Origin: Leptobrachium leishanense
Taxonomy: Eukaryota; Chordata; Amphibia; Anura; Megophryidae
Assembly: GCA_009667805.1 (NCBI GenBank)
Contig: CM019069.1
Location: 60,815,422-60,879,421, forward strand
DNA: 64,000 bases
Direction: 5' to 3'
Under the pieces are notes generated by a model, which worked only from the letters and a program-made list of their open reading frames with translations, searched no databases and had not been told where the DNA came from. The stretch's first letter is position 1. Each line of letters opens with the position of its first letter. Made by a program: the position numbers and the translations under genes. Below are positions 47,526 to 58,162 of this stretch, in pieces.

Positions 47526-47587
47526 TTAGAATTTTCCATTCTCCAGTCATTCTCCTGCTTTTCACCTCTCTCTGAATAACCCTGATA

Positions 47588-47990
47588 GTTTTTCACATTT
47601 CATCTACTCCAAAGCTTGGATAAAACAGCAATAGAATAGTGAGATAGTCCATGGTAACTTCTCGCTGATCTCATCTTCTGAGCAGAGCTAAACCTCCACA
47701 CTCGGAGGTCTGAATCTAGCCACAAATAGTGTAAAACTAGGAGCAAATAGTTTCTAGTGTCCTGTCTCATCCTCAACGCAATCCCCATTTATGAGTTTGC
47801 GCAGGTCGCACTTGACTCCTAGGAGTTCTTTGGACTCCAGGAGCTGAATCAAGGTATGGCGTGGCCACTGCTTGTATATTTTTGCAGCTCCCAAATATGT
47901 CTGACTCGATATGCTAATACAGCGGCTTGGTAGGAATAGAGCTGGTAACAGGGAGCCACCAAGGGTTTCAGCTTGCGACAATATTTTCCC
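47588..47990. repeat. Possible worn dispersed repeat
   Basis: Segments such as GAGCTGGTAACAGGGAGCC, AGGAGCAAATAGTTTCTAGTG and TCGCACTTG-CTCC resemble, by eye, parts of 63580-63810 and 51055-51080. The ends could not be delimited and no coding is evident. Confidence 0.4.
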
Positions 47991-47993
47991 TTA

Positions 47994-48300
47994 GGCCCCG
48001 TTCACACTGTGCGATTTGAAAATCTCGCGGTTTTCCACGCTATTTTCATATTCATGACATTGAGCGATAATGTCACGCGATGTCACAGTTTTGTGTGGTT
48101 TTGCAAAACACCACCAATGCAAAATCGCAAAAAAAGGATCATGTACCAGCGACATGCTACAGTGACATGCGACATCGCGTGACATCGCGTGACATCGCGC
48201 GGCAAGATGTGAACAGCTCCATTGAAATGCATTGGAGAAGCTACATAGCGTAATATCGCGGCAAAATCTGCACGATAAATCGCACAGTGCGAACGGGGCC
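47994..48300. mobile_element. Harbinger-like MITE, GGCCCCGTTCACAC family
   Basis: It starts GGCCCCGTTCACACTGTGCG and ends CGCACAGTGCGAACGGGGCC, with an exact TTA duplication (47991-47993, 48301-48303). The interior repeats GACATCGCGT. Confidence 0.9.
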
Positions 48301-48406
48301 TTAGCGGCTGCTTGTTACCGATGGGACTCCATTTAATTCCTTTGGATTACAATCAGTTAAAAAAATTCTAAATGATTTATTTACAGTAGTCTCCGTTAAC
48401 ATCTAA

Positions 48407-48832
48407 GGCTAGGGTCAGACTAACGCATTTTTCACGTTGTCCGTGAAAAAGTGCGTTCGAACGAATGGACTTATTTTTTCACGGAATACGCAATAGCGGT
48501 CATACGATGCGCAGTTTCATCCGTGATTTTGTACGGATCATCAATAAAACACTTTTTGCGTCTGGACGTTATGTTGGCCGGACATTAGCAGCGTCTGACG
48601 TCTCCTAATCACGCACACACGCCGCTAGCGGACGCAGCGCACTCTGTACGTCAGTACTAGTGGTTTCACGTTCTCGAAAAAATGCGTTTGTTTGCCGCCT
48701 GCGTTGCGCGGCCGCACTTTTGTGCGACCGTACTTCGTATATTGGCCGTCATTGCCCGGCATCTGCTGCTAGCACAGCCGTGATTATGTGCGGCTGCACG
48801 CGCGTTCGCACTGCCTCAGTCTGACCCTAGCC
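48407..48832. mobile_element. Harbinger-like MITE, GGCTAGGGTC family
   Basis: Left flank TAA, right flank TAT. Both ends are intact. Its orientation is opposite to 33261, ending with the GCACTGCCTCAGTCTGACCC end type. Confidence 0.87.
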
Positions 48833-49326
48833 TATGGGAATTTTTAGAAAATCATGTCTTGCTACAGATTGTAATCTTTTGAAAATGCTTATGCAAAGGA
48901 ATTAAATTGAGGCCAAGGCCAGAATAGGTGTCTAAATCTATAAACAATGTGAAAATATTATTTCCATTTGTAAGTTTTGAAATGTCATCTTAGGGTATAT
49001 AACGCCACTTCCTGTGATATCACTAAATTTGCAAATATATATACAGTACATACAGTATTTATACTGCCTGGATTGGGATATTTTTCACATGGCCAAGAGA
49101 GCTTGAAGGTGGGAATAAAATTAATTTAAATATCTTTAAACATGGAGAAAAGCGTCATGTCAATTTAGCAAATTGTATCAATGGGTATCAAAAGTTAGAT
49201 ATTTTATATCATTTTATAACTTTTCCCCAGTAAAGAATATCTCTGGTGAAAGAATCAAACTCAATAGTGCACTTATGTTTTCTGTTTGTTATAATTTAAT
49301 GTCCTGTGTTATTTTTTTCCCTCTAG
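48833..49326 (+). other. Intron end leading to the exon acceptor
   Basis: Apparently transposon-free sequence before the exon, ending in TATTTTTTTCCCTCTAG, a good polypyrimidine tract and acceptor. Confidence 0.6.
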
Positions 49327-49489
49327 GAAACTCACTCTGATTCCTGCTGGAAGCCATACTTACATATCTTAAGTGAAGCAGAAACTCAAAATGAAAAACA
49401 GATCCGGCCCGGGTATTCACCAAAGAGATACCTTGCTCGTCTTTTTGAGAACTGGGACCCAAATACAATGTACAGATTGCAGAAAGCAG
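49327..49489 (+). CDS. KIAA2012: KIAA2012-like gene, downstream coding exon
   Basis: The acceptor is TTCCCTCTAG and the donor is CAG|GTCAGT. The 163-bp exon is open in the frame set by the previous exon: phase 0 in, 54 codons plus one base out. The peptide starts ETHSDSCWKPYLHIL and contains RPGYSPKRYLARLF and WDPNTMYRLQKAG. From memory this block is conserved in vertebrate KIAA2012 (the YSxKRYL and MYRLQ motifs). The continuity of frame and of homology across a 28.7-kb intron is the best argument that both exons are real. The protein's function is not known. The next exon (phase 1) was not found in the window. Confidence 0.75.
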
Positions 49490-49537
49490 GTCAGTATTGC
49501 TGAGCGCCCGAGGGTAATATAATCAGATGCACTATAA

Positions 49538-49957
49538 GGCTAAGGTCAGACGAAAGCATTTTTAACGTGCGTTTAACCGCACGAAATCACGGCCGTGCTA
49601 GCAGCAAATGACGTCCAATGCCGGGTAACATACGAAGAACGGCCGCACGTAAGTTCGTCCGCGCAACGCAAGTGGCAAACGAACGCATTTTTTCTAGAAC
49701 GTCAAACCGCTACTACTGACGTACAGAGTGCGCTGCGTCCGCATAGCGGCGTGTTTGCGTGATTGGGAGACGCTGCACACGTCCGGCCAACATCACGTCC
49801 AGACGCAAAAAGGGTTTTATTGATGATCCGTACAAAATCACGGACGAAAATGCGCATCGTATGACCGCTATCGCGTATTCCGTGAAAAAATACGTCCATT
49901 CGTTCGAACGCACTTTTTCACGGACAACGTGAAAAATGCGTTAGTCTGACCCTAGCC
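49538..49957. mobile_element. Harbinger-like MITE 48 bp after the exon
   Basis: It starts GGCTAAGGTCAGACGAAAGC and ends TTAGTCTGACCCTAGCC, with an exact TAA duplication (49535-49537, 49958-49960). Its left end lies only 48 bp downstream of the exon donor. Confidence 0.9.
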
Positions 49958-50299
49958 TAAGCACTTGCAGGTCCTGTGACACACATGGCCACAGGAGCAC
50001 CCCAACCTACCTTCTCCCTGTTGGTCTTGAGAAAGGCTGCCAGTTGGCCAAAACATTGCACAGTTTAATTAATAAACAAGTCTAAATGCAGTGAGATTGT
50101 ACCCAGTCCTATTATTTATTTATTTATTTTGCAATTGCTGTGGGGTTGGATCACTCCTGATTGCACAATGCGTGATACAGCTGTTTCTGGATTTGGAGAG
50201 CCATGCGCAGGTGACTCATATGCCATTTTGGATTATAACTCACATGAAAATTAACTTTCCCAAGTGTAGAAAACCTAGAGCTCATTCATCTCTCCCTTA

Positions 50300-50747
50300 G
50301 GCTGGGGTCAGACGAGCGTAGTGTTCACGTCCGTGATTGCGCCTAAAAGTACGTCCGTGATAGCATGACAGGAAGCCCATTGGAGCCCGACACACGAAGT
50401 ACGTCCGCACTGAACTGCGGACGCACAACGGCTGCGGCCCACGGACGCAAGGCAGGCAAGAACGTACAACCCCTAGAACAGCCGCACAAAGTGCGCTGCG
50501 TCCGTAACGTCTGCATAGCTTTGTGTGTGAGTGATGGACCGTGGTCAGACGGACTGCATTTATACGTCCAGCATTTTTCACGGACAAAATGGTTTTGCTT
50601 TTTATTTTATTTTCCCGCCTACATCCGTCAAAATATACATCAGTGAAAAAAACGGACTGTGTGGCCACTACTGCGTCTTCCGTACTGACGTACGTCCGTG
50701 TGCACAGACGTACAGTCCGTAGAAATCACGCTCGTCTGACCCTAGCC
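50300..50747. mobile_element. Harbinger-like MITE, divergent interior
   Basis: It starts GGCTGGGGTCAGACGAGCG and ends GCTCGTCTGACCCTAGCC. Left flank TTA, right flank TAA. The interior (CGTCCGTG and CACGGACG motifs) does not match the main subfamily, so only the termini are shared. Confidence 0.8.
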
Positions 50748-50765
50748 TAAAAGTTGCCCGACATA

Positions 50766-51675
50766 GGGCCCTATTCCACCGCTGATGCAGAAAGTGAGAT
50801 GCCGAGACGGTAAGTAAAAAACTGAGTCGATTTCACTTACCAGAGTTCGAGGCTCCTTTTACCGCAATTATTCCAATTTATTAGCACCTGGCCCCCGAAC
50901 AAAGTGCAGGCGCAGCCTGATATTGGCAGCAGTATGGCATGTCACTGCAGGTAGTGGCTTCTGGAATCCAAAGGACTCCATGGAGCCTAGCACGTCACAG
51001 CTACAAGTTCACAACTGAGCAATTGTGCTGAAGCCGCGAATGAATCGTGTAGGGATACTGGGAGCTATTTGTTGCCAGCAGCGACCTCTCAACTGTGGAA
51101 TGAAAGGTGAATATGGGATTTTTGGGGGAGGATTTCTTCTTATTTATTTATTTATAAAGTATTTTACCAGGAAGGATACATTGAGATTTCTCTCGTTTTC
51201 AAGTATGTCCTGGGTTCGAGAACATTGATTGGTTACAGAAATACAAAATAGTAAAATGCAAGATATTAACACAAAACCAAATATACAGATTAACAGAAAA
51301 ATAAATATGTAGGAAATAGTCATTATGTTACATGTTTACAGGTGCATTCTGTATTGAGGTATGTTAATAGGGAAGTCTTAAAGGACTTTAGACTGGGGGA
51401 AGATTTGATGGCGTCTGGGAGGTTATTCCATATTTGCGGTGCTCTGTAGGAAAATGAGGATCGAGCCACTTTCTTTTTGTATATTGCATTAAGTGATTTT
51501 TCTAAAGCATAATCACTTAACACAGGCTTTTAGGAATCGGTATTTGAGAAATACTGGCTCCAGCTTTGCTTTCGGCAAGAGTAGAATAGCAATTCCTGAC
51601 ATTAAAATAACTTCTGGAGACGTTATGTATAGTGTCTCCGGTAGTTATTTTAACACCAAACATTCAATAGGGCCC
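50766..51675. mobile_element. GGGCCCTATT-ended MITE split by a LINE
   Basis: It starts GGGCCCTATTCCACC and ends CATTCAATAGGGCCC, with an exact ATA duplication (50763-50765, 51676-51678). The LINE end at 51138-51523 sits inside. Near its right side is a fold-back pair, TTAAAATAACTTCTGGAGAC and GTCTCCGGTAGTTATTTTAA (about 51602-51655). Confidence 0.75.
51138..51523 (-). mobile_element. 5'-truncated LINE: last part of ORF2 and 3' UTR
   Basis: On the minus strand, the frame 51523-51323 gives RSSFSYRAPQIWNNLPDAIK and SLKSFKTSLLTYL. This is the C-terminal tail seen in the reverse transcriptase ORF of several vertebrate LINE groups such as Rex1 and L2 (from memory). The 3' UTR follows and ends ATACTTTATAAATAAATA. 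Its last about 60 bp equal the SINE tail. No catalytic reverse transcriptase motif remains. Confidence 0.82.
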
Positions 51676-51956
51676 ATAGTCATTGCAAAGATTGTAACCT
51701 GCTGTATGTCCAAGACCATCAAACAGTATGAAGAAACTGTCACACCCCAGGACTGGAAAAAGGTCAGACAGGCCAAAATGATTTCAGTCTAAAGCCTGCA
51801 AAACCAATGATTAACAGCCCTTAAAATATATGACAAGCTAAATGCTGCTAGGAGTACAGATGTTTCAACATTTGTTTGGGAGAGTTCAGTCGTATGTCTG
51901 ATAGTCATCAAAGCCCCTGAGCAAAATAGTTTTTCTGGCATCTTTAGGTCAATATA

Positions 51957-52175
51957 CAGTGGCAAGAAAAAGTATGTGAACCCTTTGGGATTACGTGGAG
52001 TTTTGCATGAATTGGTCATAAAATGTGCTCTGATCTTCATCTAAGTCACAACAATTTGAAAAACACAGTCTGCTTAAAATAATACAACACAAACATTATA
52101 TGTTTTCATGTGTTTATTGAACAGAACATGTAAACATTCACAGTGCAGGGTGGAAAAAGTATGTGAACCCCTAGC
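51957..52175 (+). repeat. Left IR/DR terminus of the intact Tc1 element
   Basis: The outer motif is at 51957-51983 and the inner motif GGTGGAAAAAGTATGTGAAC is at about 52149-52168. The right terminus mirrors it at about 53365-53579. These are the expected transposase binding sites. Confidence 0.88.
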
Positions 52176-52197
52176 CTAATGACTTCTCCAAGAGCTA

Positions 52198-53359
<1,162 letters not shown>

Positions 53360-53581
53360 GTCCAAAGGTTCACATACTTTTTCCACCCTGCACTGTGAAT
53401 GTTTACATGTTCTGTTCAATAAACACATGAAAACATATCATATTTGTGTTGTATTATTTTAAGCAGACTGTGTTTTTCAAATTGTTGTGACTTAGATGAA
53501 GATCAGAGCACATTTTATGACCAATTCATGCAAAACTCCACGTAATCCCAAAGGGTTCACATACTTTTTCTTGCCACTGTA

Positions 53582-54075
53582 AATGGATTAGGAATATGCT
53601 ACCTGTAAAATTTATATAACTGTATGTGATTTGTGTGCGGCTCCGAGATAATATTGATGGGGATTGCTTCAGTGTGCAAAAACACTGACTGAATACTTTA
53701 AAAAAAATGCACTTAGACTGGTGCACACTTCATGGTATAGTAATCCCTATCAAAAACTCCTTCTACAGACTAATGAATGAATATAATATCCAAGGGAAAC
53801 GTAACATTCAGGTTTACAGAAAATAAACCAATATGCAATAAGTCCAGAGCATTCAGTTAGATAGGTATGGTAGCCCAGTTGTTGATTTCTGCATCCCATA
53901 AAACCTCTCAATCCATCACTTTTCCACAACACCTCCAAGAGAAAGAGTTTGTACATGTTGCGCAGACAACTCACTTCCTTTTTTAAAATGTATAAAAGTA
54001 TCACGCTCATGTGTGTTTGAGTCTGGCTCAGTACAATAGGCAAGCAGACCCATAAAGCCGGCAACCCCTTCTTAC
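53582..54075. other. No recognised feature
   Basis: Sequence between the Tc1 element and the next TTAA element. A 113-codon minus-strand frame has no domain. Confidence 0.45.
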
Positions 54076-54729
54076 TTAAAGGGACATGCATGCCTAGAAT
54101 TAATTTTTTTTAAATTGACATTTAAACACTTTTATACCAATAGACAAACTAGAATAAATCAATATAAGGTTTAAGAATATGTAAAAAAAAATAATTTTCT
54201 TGCTTTAAACGCTCTGTAATTTCTTCTTCTTTGGCCACGCCCCTCAGCTACCGGTGTTTCTTCAGCTCCCACTTCCTGTATATTCGCCTCCTCCCCACCC
54301 GCTACTCCACCCATCAAAACTTCACATGAAGTAGCACAAGCTGTGCAGGCAGGGGCGGACTGACAACTAATGGGGCCCCCGGGCAGTAGGAGGTCATGGG
54401 GCCCACTTGTTCCGCACCCACAGGAGGCCACACCCATAAAAAAACACCCTCTAAAATGCAACATTCACATGTATATTATTGTGCTAAAGAATTTATTTCT
54501 GAACTCCTAAAAATAACCTTTTCGAAAATCCACTTGGACCCAGCAGCGAATTGGGGGATCCATTGTGCCCCCTCCATACTTACAGATGGTCACCGCACTA
54601 CTGCAGCAGCCATCACCCACTCATTGCAGCTAAGGCTGCGCCACAGAAAGTCCCTGTGGAAAATGTGGGAAACTGACGATCACTTTAAAAGATACCATAC
54701 AATCCTGACACACTGCACATTACAGAGCT

Positions 54730-54960
54730 CCACAGCAATAAAACTCACAGTAATGTGCAGTGTGTATGAGCGTATCACAGAATCCACAGCAATAAAACTC
54801 ACAGTAATGTGCGGTGTGTATGAGCGTATCACAGAATCCACAGCAATAAAACTCACAGTAATGTGCGGTGTGTATGAGCGTATCACAGAATCCACAGCAA
54901 TAAAACTCACAGCAATGTACAGTGTGTACGAGCGTATCACAGAGCTCCACAGCACTCATA
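54730..54960 (+). repeat. 54-bp tandem units, 4 copies
   Basis: Units start at 54730, 54784, 54838 and 54892, with a partial one at 54947. Each contains CCACAGCAATAAAACTCACA and GTGTATGAGCGTATCACAG. They are the reverse complement of the units at 30738-30880. They explain the repetitive frames on both strands. Confidence 0.95.
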
Positions 54961-54976
54961 CTCCTTATTAACTTTA

Positions 54977-55107
54977 TTAACCCCCCGTATATCAAATGTT
55001 GGGCACCTTTTTAACCCCCCCCCCATATCAATTGTTGGGCACCTTTTTAACCCCCCATATCAATTGTTGGGCACCTTTTTAACCCCCCCCCCATATCAAT
55101 TGTTGGA
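54977..55107 (+). repeat. Tandem repeat with C-runs, 4 units
   Basis: Units of about 33-39 bp contain TATCAATTGTTGGGCACC and a run of C of varying length. The C-run length accounts for the unit length differences. Confidence 0.85.
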
Positions 55108-55304
55108 CACTTTATTAGTCACCCCCTCCTCTTCACCGGCTTATACATTATTGAGGTTTTTTTTTATGCAATTGCAAACTCACTGATCATCCCAAATGAA
55201 ATGCAAGCATCTGCTTTTGCAATAGTTTTATTATGGGAGGATTCAGGTCGAATTATAATAATCTATTAGATGCGACAAAGCCATTGTGCATTACACTAGC
55301 CTGT

Positions 55305-55676
55305 TGTCAGGGATCAGTACCTGTGTGTGCGCGCAAGAACCTTATCTGCATGTGTGTATACATGAAAAGTGCTGCCCTCAGTCCTGTCCAGTGTCCAGCA
55401 CTGACAGGGGTTAACAGTGAAAACACAAACATGTTTTATGCTATTCCGTGTACCAGACCATCTGCGTTACCCACTGACCCTGCCTTCTTGCTGCCAGCCA
55501 CTGACCCACGGACCGTCTTGACTATTCTCCCTGGTTTACCCTCATGTACTGCGCTATGGATACTCTCCTGTATCAACCTGCTTACCCTAAGGTACAACCT
55601 GCATATCCCTGCACTAAAGGCTCAAGCCCCTTGAACTTGGGTCCCACCAAGGCACATGCCTGGTTCCACCCTGACA
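55305..55676 (+). repeat. 5' LTR of the pol-less element, internally deleted
   Basis: It starts TGTCAGGGATCAGTACC and ends CCACCCTGACA, 372 bp. Compared with the 3' LTR it lacks about 90 bp around AATAAA, the likely poly(A) signal. Confidence 0.88.
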
Positions 55677-55678
55677 AA

Positions 55679-56126
55679 ATGCAAAGTCCACCAACTGAGC
55701 CCACAGGGATGCTACCAGCCCTGGAAGATCTGGCCCACCTGTTATGCATTGTAGTGGAGGATCTATGGGCTGTTATGGACTCCCTAAGAAGCACCACTCC
55801 CAGAATGTATGTTCCTCCAGGGAAGAAACCTAAAGGCCCACTGACTCCAGAGGAGCGTTTTATTTATTTATTTATAAAGGATTTTACCAGGAAGGATACA
55901 TTGAGATTTCTCTCGTTATCAAGTATGTCCTGGGTTCAAGAACATTGAAGAATGAACCAGAACCTATGCCTGTACTGTGGGGATTCCTCGCATTTCCTGG
56001 CGAACTGTCCGAGAGACCCCAAAGAAGGCCAGCTCCCATACCCAAGCCGGCTACGGTTTCACGGCAAACCCCAACAAAAAGTCTGCACCAAGAAAAACTC
56101 TGGTGTCCAGAGGTGCACCCCAACCT
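55679..56126 (+). pseudogene. Gag-like frame with CCHC knuckle, interrupted
   Basis: The ATG at 55679 is 3 bp after the LTR. About 60 codons follow (MQSPPTEPTGMLPALEDLAH at the start; TPRMYVPPGKKPKGPLTPEE near the end). The frame then enters the LINE tail and stops at 55946. The same frame restarts at 55952 with a zinc knuckle CLYCGDSSHFLANC (C-x2-C-x4-H-x4-C), as in Gypsy-type Gag, and stops near 56126. The capsid part is missing. Cannot form a normal Gag. Confidence 0.75.
55859..55947 (-). mobile_element. LINE tail fragment inside the LTR element
   Basis: The complement of the LINE 3' end: TTTATTTATTTATAAAGG, ATTTTACCAGGAAGGATACA, then AAGTATGTCCTGGGTTCAAG. This is the innermost layer of the nest. 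Confidence 0.82.
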
Positions 56127-57380
56127 GAGTTCACTGCACCTGAACCCACGCCTGCTCCCAGGAGACCTCAGGTACCCAAGCCTGCTCCTAGGAGACCTCC
56201 AGTTCCCAAGCCTGCTCCCAGAAAGCCTCCTACACCGAAGCCTGCCCCCAGAAGACTCAAACCCGCTGAACCCAGGGGTAGGGAGTCTCTGGTGGACTAT
56301 GCAGAAGACGAGGAAGAACCCAAACTGCCTATGGAGTACGAAACCACTATACCTGAGGAGTCTGACCTTCCTATTCCTATGGACATTATGACCATGCAGA
56401 CCCCTGGTACGACTCCCATCACTCCCAGGCAGCACTTTATGACCAGTGCTGCTGGTACCCCGAAACCAGCACCCAGGAAGGACACCACACCTAAGGCAGA
56501 GGGTCCTTATTGCGTACAGGGAACCTTCTCATTCCCGAGATCTGATACGGTTCATACCACCCCAGAACCTGTATGCGAAGAACAATTTGCTGCTGTAACC
56601 GCCTGTTCCCCAGACCCTGTTCCACCAGGCTGTGTCTACGCATCCATCGGTACGGTGGTGAGTAAGGAAGACCTGGCTAGGTTCGAAGAGACGTTGAACA
56701 TCAGACAAGCTGCAATGTTGCCCAAGACTGCCCAGGTGACGCTGACTGTGATACCATTACTCCCAGCCAGCAAGATCCATTGCCTTCTCCAGACTGCTGC
56801 TCTCCACCTGATTCTGGGGCAGAAGAATGGGACAACATGTCCTCTGATGAGGAGCCACCACTGGAAACAGCCCGGCGTTCCAGAGGACCCCCAAGTCTGA
56901 TTACTGGGTACCATCTTCCCTACTACGTCCCGCAGAGGGGCTCATCATGCTGCGATCCCCCGTTATAACCCAGCGACAGACTTTATTCCATCCAGCCTTT
57001 CATCCTCTGAGGAATCTGATTCGGAGTGGTTGCCAAGGGTTGCAGCCCGGGATGCCTTGCCCACCTGGGAAAATGTCTTAATGAATACCCAACTGAAACC
57101 TCGGCCTATATACAGTGGCACTATGCTTTCTCGTCCCTTGAAGAATCCTATCACCACCAGGGGTGGTGCAGTGCCCAAAGAACCCCATGATGGACGATCC
57201 ATGAAAGCTGCTGATCCAATCCTCATACAGACCGCTTTTTCATTAACGGCAGTTGATCCAGCAGACCTCAATCAACCACCAAAACCACCATACTTCTCCT
57301 TAGCCACGGATGGCTCTGTGGTAACTACGAAGGCCCTCCCAGTTTATGAAGCTAATCTGTCCCGTTTCCTTCCAGGGTGA
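55977..57380 (+). CDS. Unrecognised proline-rich, acidic frame in the LTR element
   Basis: After the knuckle the open frame shifts, near 56020. From there to about 56735 it is rich in Pro, Ala, Arg and Lys. A ten-residue repeat PAPRRPPVPK occurs about four times (56150-56270, 30-bp period). An acidic segment (DYAEDEEEPKLP) and KPAPRKDTTPKAEGPYCVQG follow. Further open pieces, with an acidic SSDEEPP segment in another frame and then LPRVAARDALPTWENVLMN from 57030, continue to 57380 and imply one or two more shifts. I do not recognise the protein. It sits where the C-terminal part of Gag or the start of Pol would be. It has no catalytic motif. It may be an extended Gag tail or an acquired segment. 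Confidence 0.5.
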
Positions 57381-57472
57381 CTTTGTGATTTATGGACATT
57401 TATTCTGCCCGCTGATGCCAACCTTCGGCCAGCTCTTGGTCGCCTGGAGAAGCTCCCTTTGTCCGGGGGATC

Positions 57473-57928
57473 TGTCAGGGATCAGTACCTGTGTATGCGC
57501 AAGAACCTTATCTGCATGTGTGTATACATGAAAAGTGCTGCCCTCAGTCCTGTCCAGCACTGACAGGGGTTAACACTGAAAACACAAACACACACCACAC
57601 TCCCTTGTCTGTCAATAAAAGAGTCACTACCCCCTATGCAACTTGATTTTGCATTAAGAGTCAAACCTTGATACTGTGCTGACCTGTCTTATGCTATTCC
57701 GTGTACCAGACCACCTGCATTACCCACTGACCCTGCCTTCTTGCTGCCAGCCACTGACCCACAGACCGTCTGACTATTCTCCCTGGTTTACCCTCATGTA
57801 CTGTGCTATGGATACTCTCCTGTATCAACCTGCTTACCCTACGGTACAACCTGCATATCCCTGCGCTAAAGGCTCAATCCCCTTGAACCTGGGTCCCACC
57901 AAGGCACATGCCTGGTGCCACCCTGACA
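57473..57928 (+). repeat. 3' LTR of the pol-less element
   Basis: It starts TGTCAGGGATCAGTACC and ends CCACCCTGACA, 456 bp. CAATAAAAGAG near 57613 is a likely poly(A) signal. A purine run (CCGGGGGATC) just upstream is a candidate polypurine tract. Confidence 0.9.
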
Positions 57929-58162
57929 CCTGTGCTCATAAAAATTGCAAACATGGGGAGATTTTTACTTTCTGGACGGTTAGCAGGACTAAAGCATTTT
58001 TCTTCTAGCATTGGTAGGCTCCTTAAATATTAAAAGCTTGACAACTTTTGTTTGGAAAAGGTGGTACAAAAAAAGAATTTGAGCCACAACCAGATAATAG
58101 AATGTAGACTGTACCCGTTTCTGTAGATGGAAATGCGCCATTTAGTCAGTCTTTAATATTTA

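Larger units (their letters stand above)
45294..47584. mobile_element. Short CAGGGTTATTC MITE, outermost of a three-level nest
   Basis: The left part (45294-45419) begins CAGGGTTATTCAGAGAGCGG. The right part (about 47529-47584) ends CTCTCTGAATAACCCTG. An exact ATA duplication flanks the pair (45291-45293, 47585-47587). A long-form relative is inserted at TTA. Confidence 0.9.
20590..49326 (+). other. Intron of the KIAA2012-like gene, about 28.7 kb
   Basis: It runs from the GTAAAA donor to the CCCTCTAG acceptor. It holds most of the transposons listed below, including seven GGCTAGGGTC-type insertion sites, six long CAGGGTTATTC elements, four SINEs and the satellite-bearing hAT element. I saw no further splice-flanked exon inside it, and the flanking exons join in phase without one. 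Confidence 0.7.
55305..57928 (+). mobile_element. Non-autonomous LTR retrotransposon without pol
   Basis: Two LTRs and an exact 5-bp duplication CCTGT (55300-55304, 57929-57933). The internal region of about 1.8 kb holds the start of a Gag-like frame, a CCHC zinc knuckle, and a proline-rich then acidic frame. No protease, reverse transcriptase, RNase H or integrase motif is present. A LINE tail has replaced or interrupted the middle of Gag. Confidence 0.88.

Noticed and set aside
33269..50668. Many 60-125 codon frames with repeated FVRDFVRIINKTL or LRLDVMLAGH segments
   Set aside because: They recur because the same CpG-rich MITE recurs, and the MITE family is non-coding.
51493..51792. 99-codon frame on the plus strand resembling a terminal exon
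   Set aside because: It cannot continue the phase left by the exon at 49489 (the available acceptors give immediate stops). Much of it is the fold-back MITE arm at 51602-51675.
54396..54971. 191-codon frame with repeated TAIKLTVMCGVYERITES units
   Set aside because: It is the translation of the 54-bp tandem units inside a hAT element.
55977..56900. A host gene encoding a collagen-like or proline-rich protein
   Set aside because: It lies between two matched LTRs with a 5-bp duplication and follows a Gag-type zinc knuckle, so it belongs to a retroelement.
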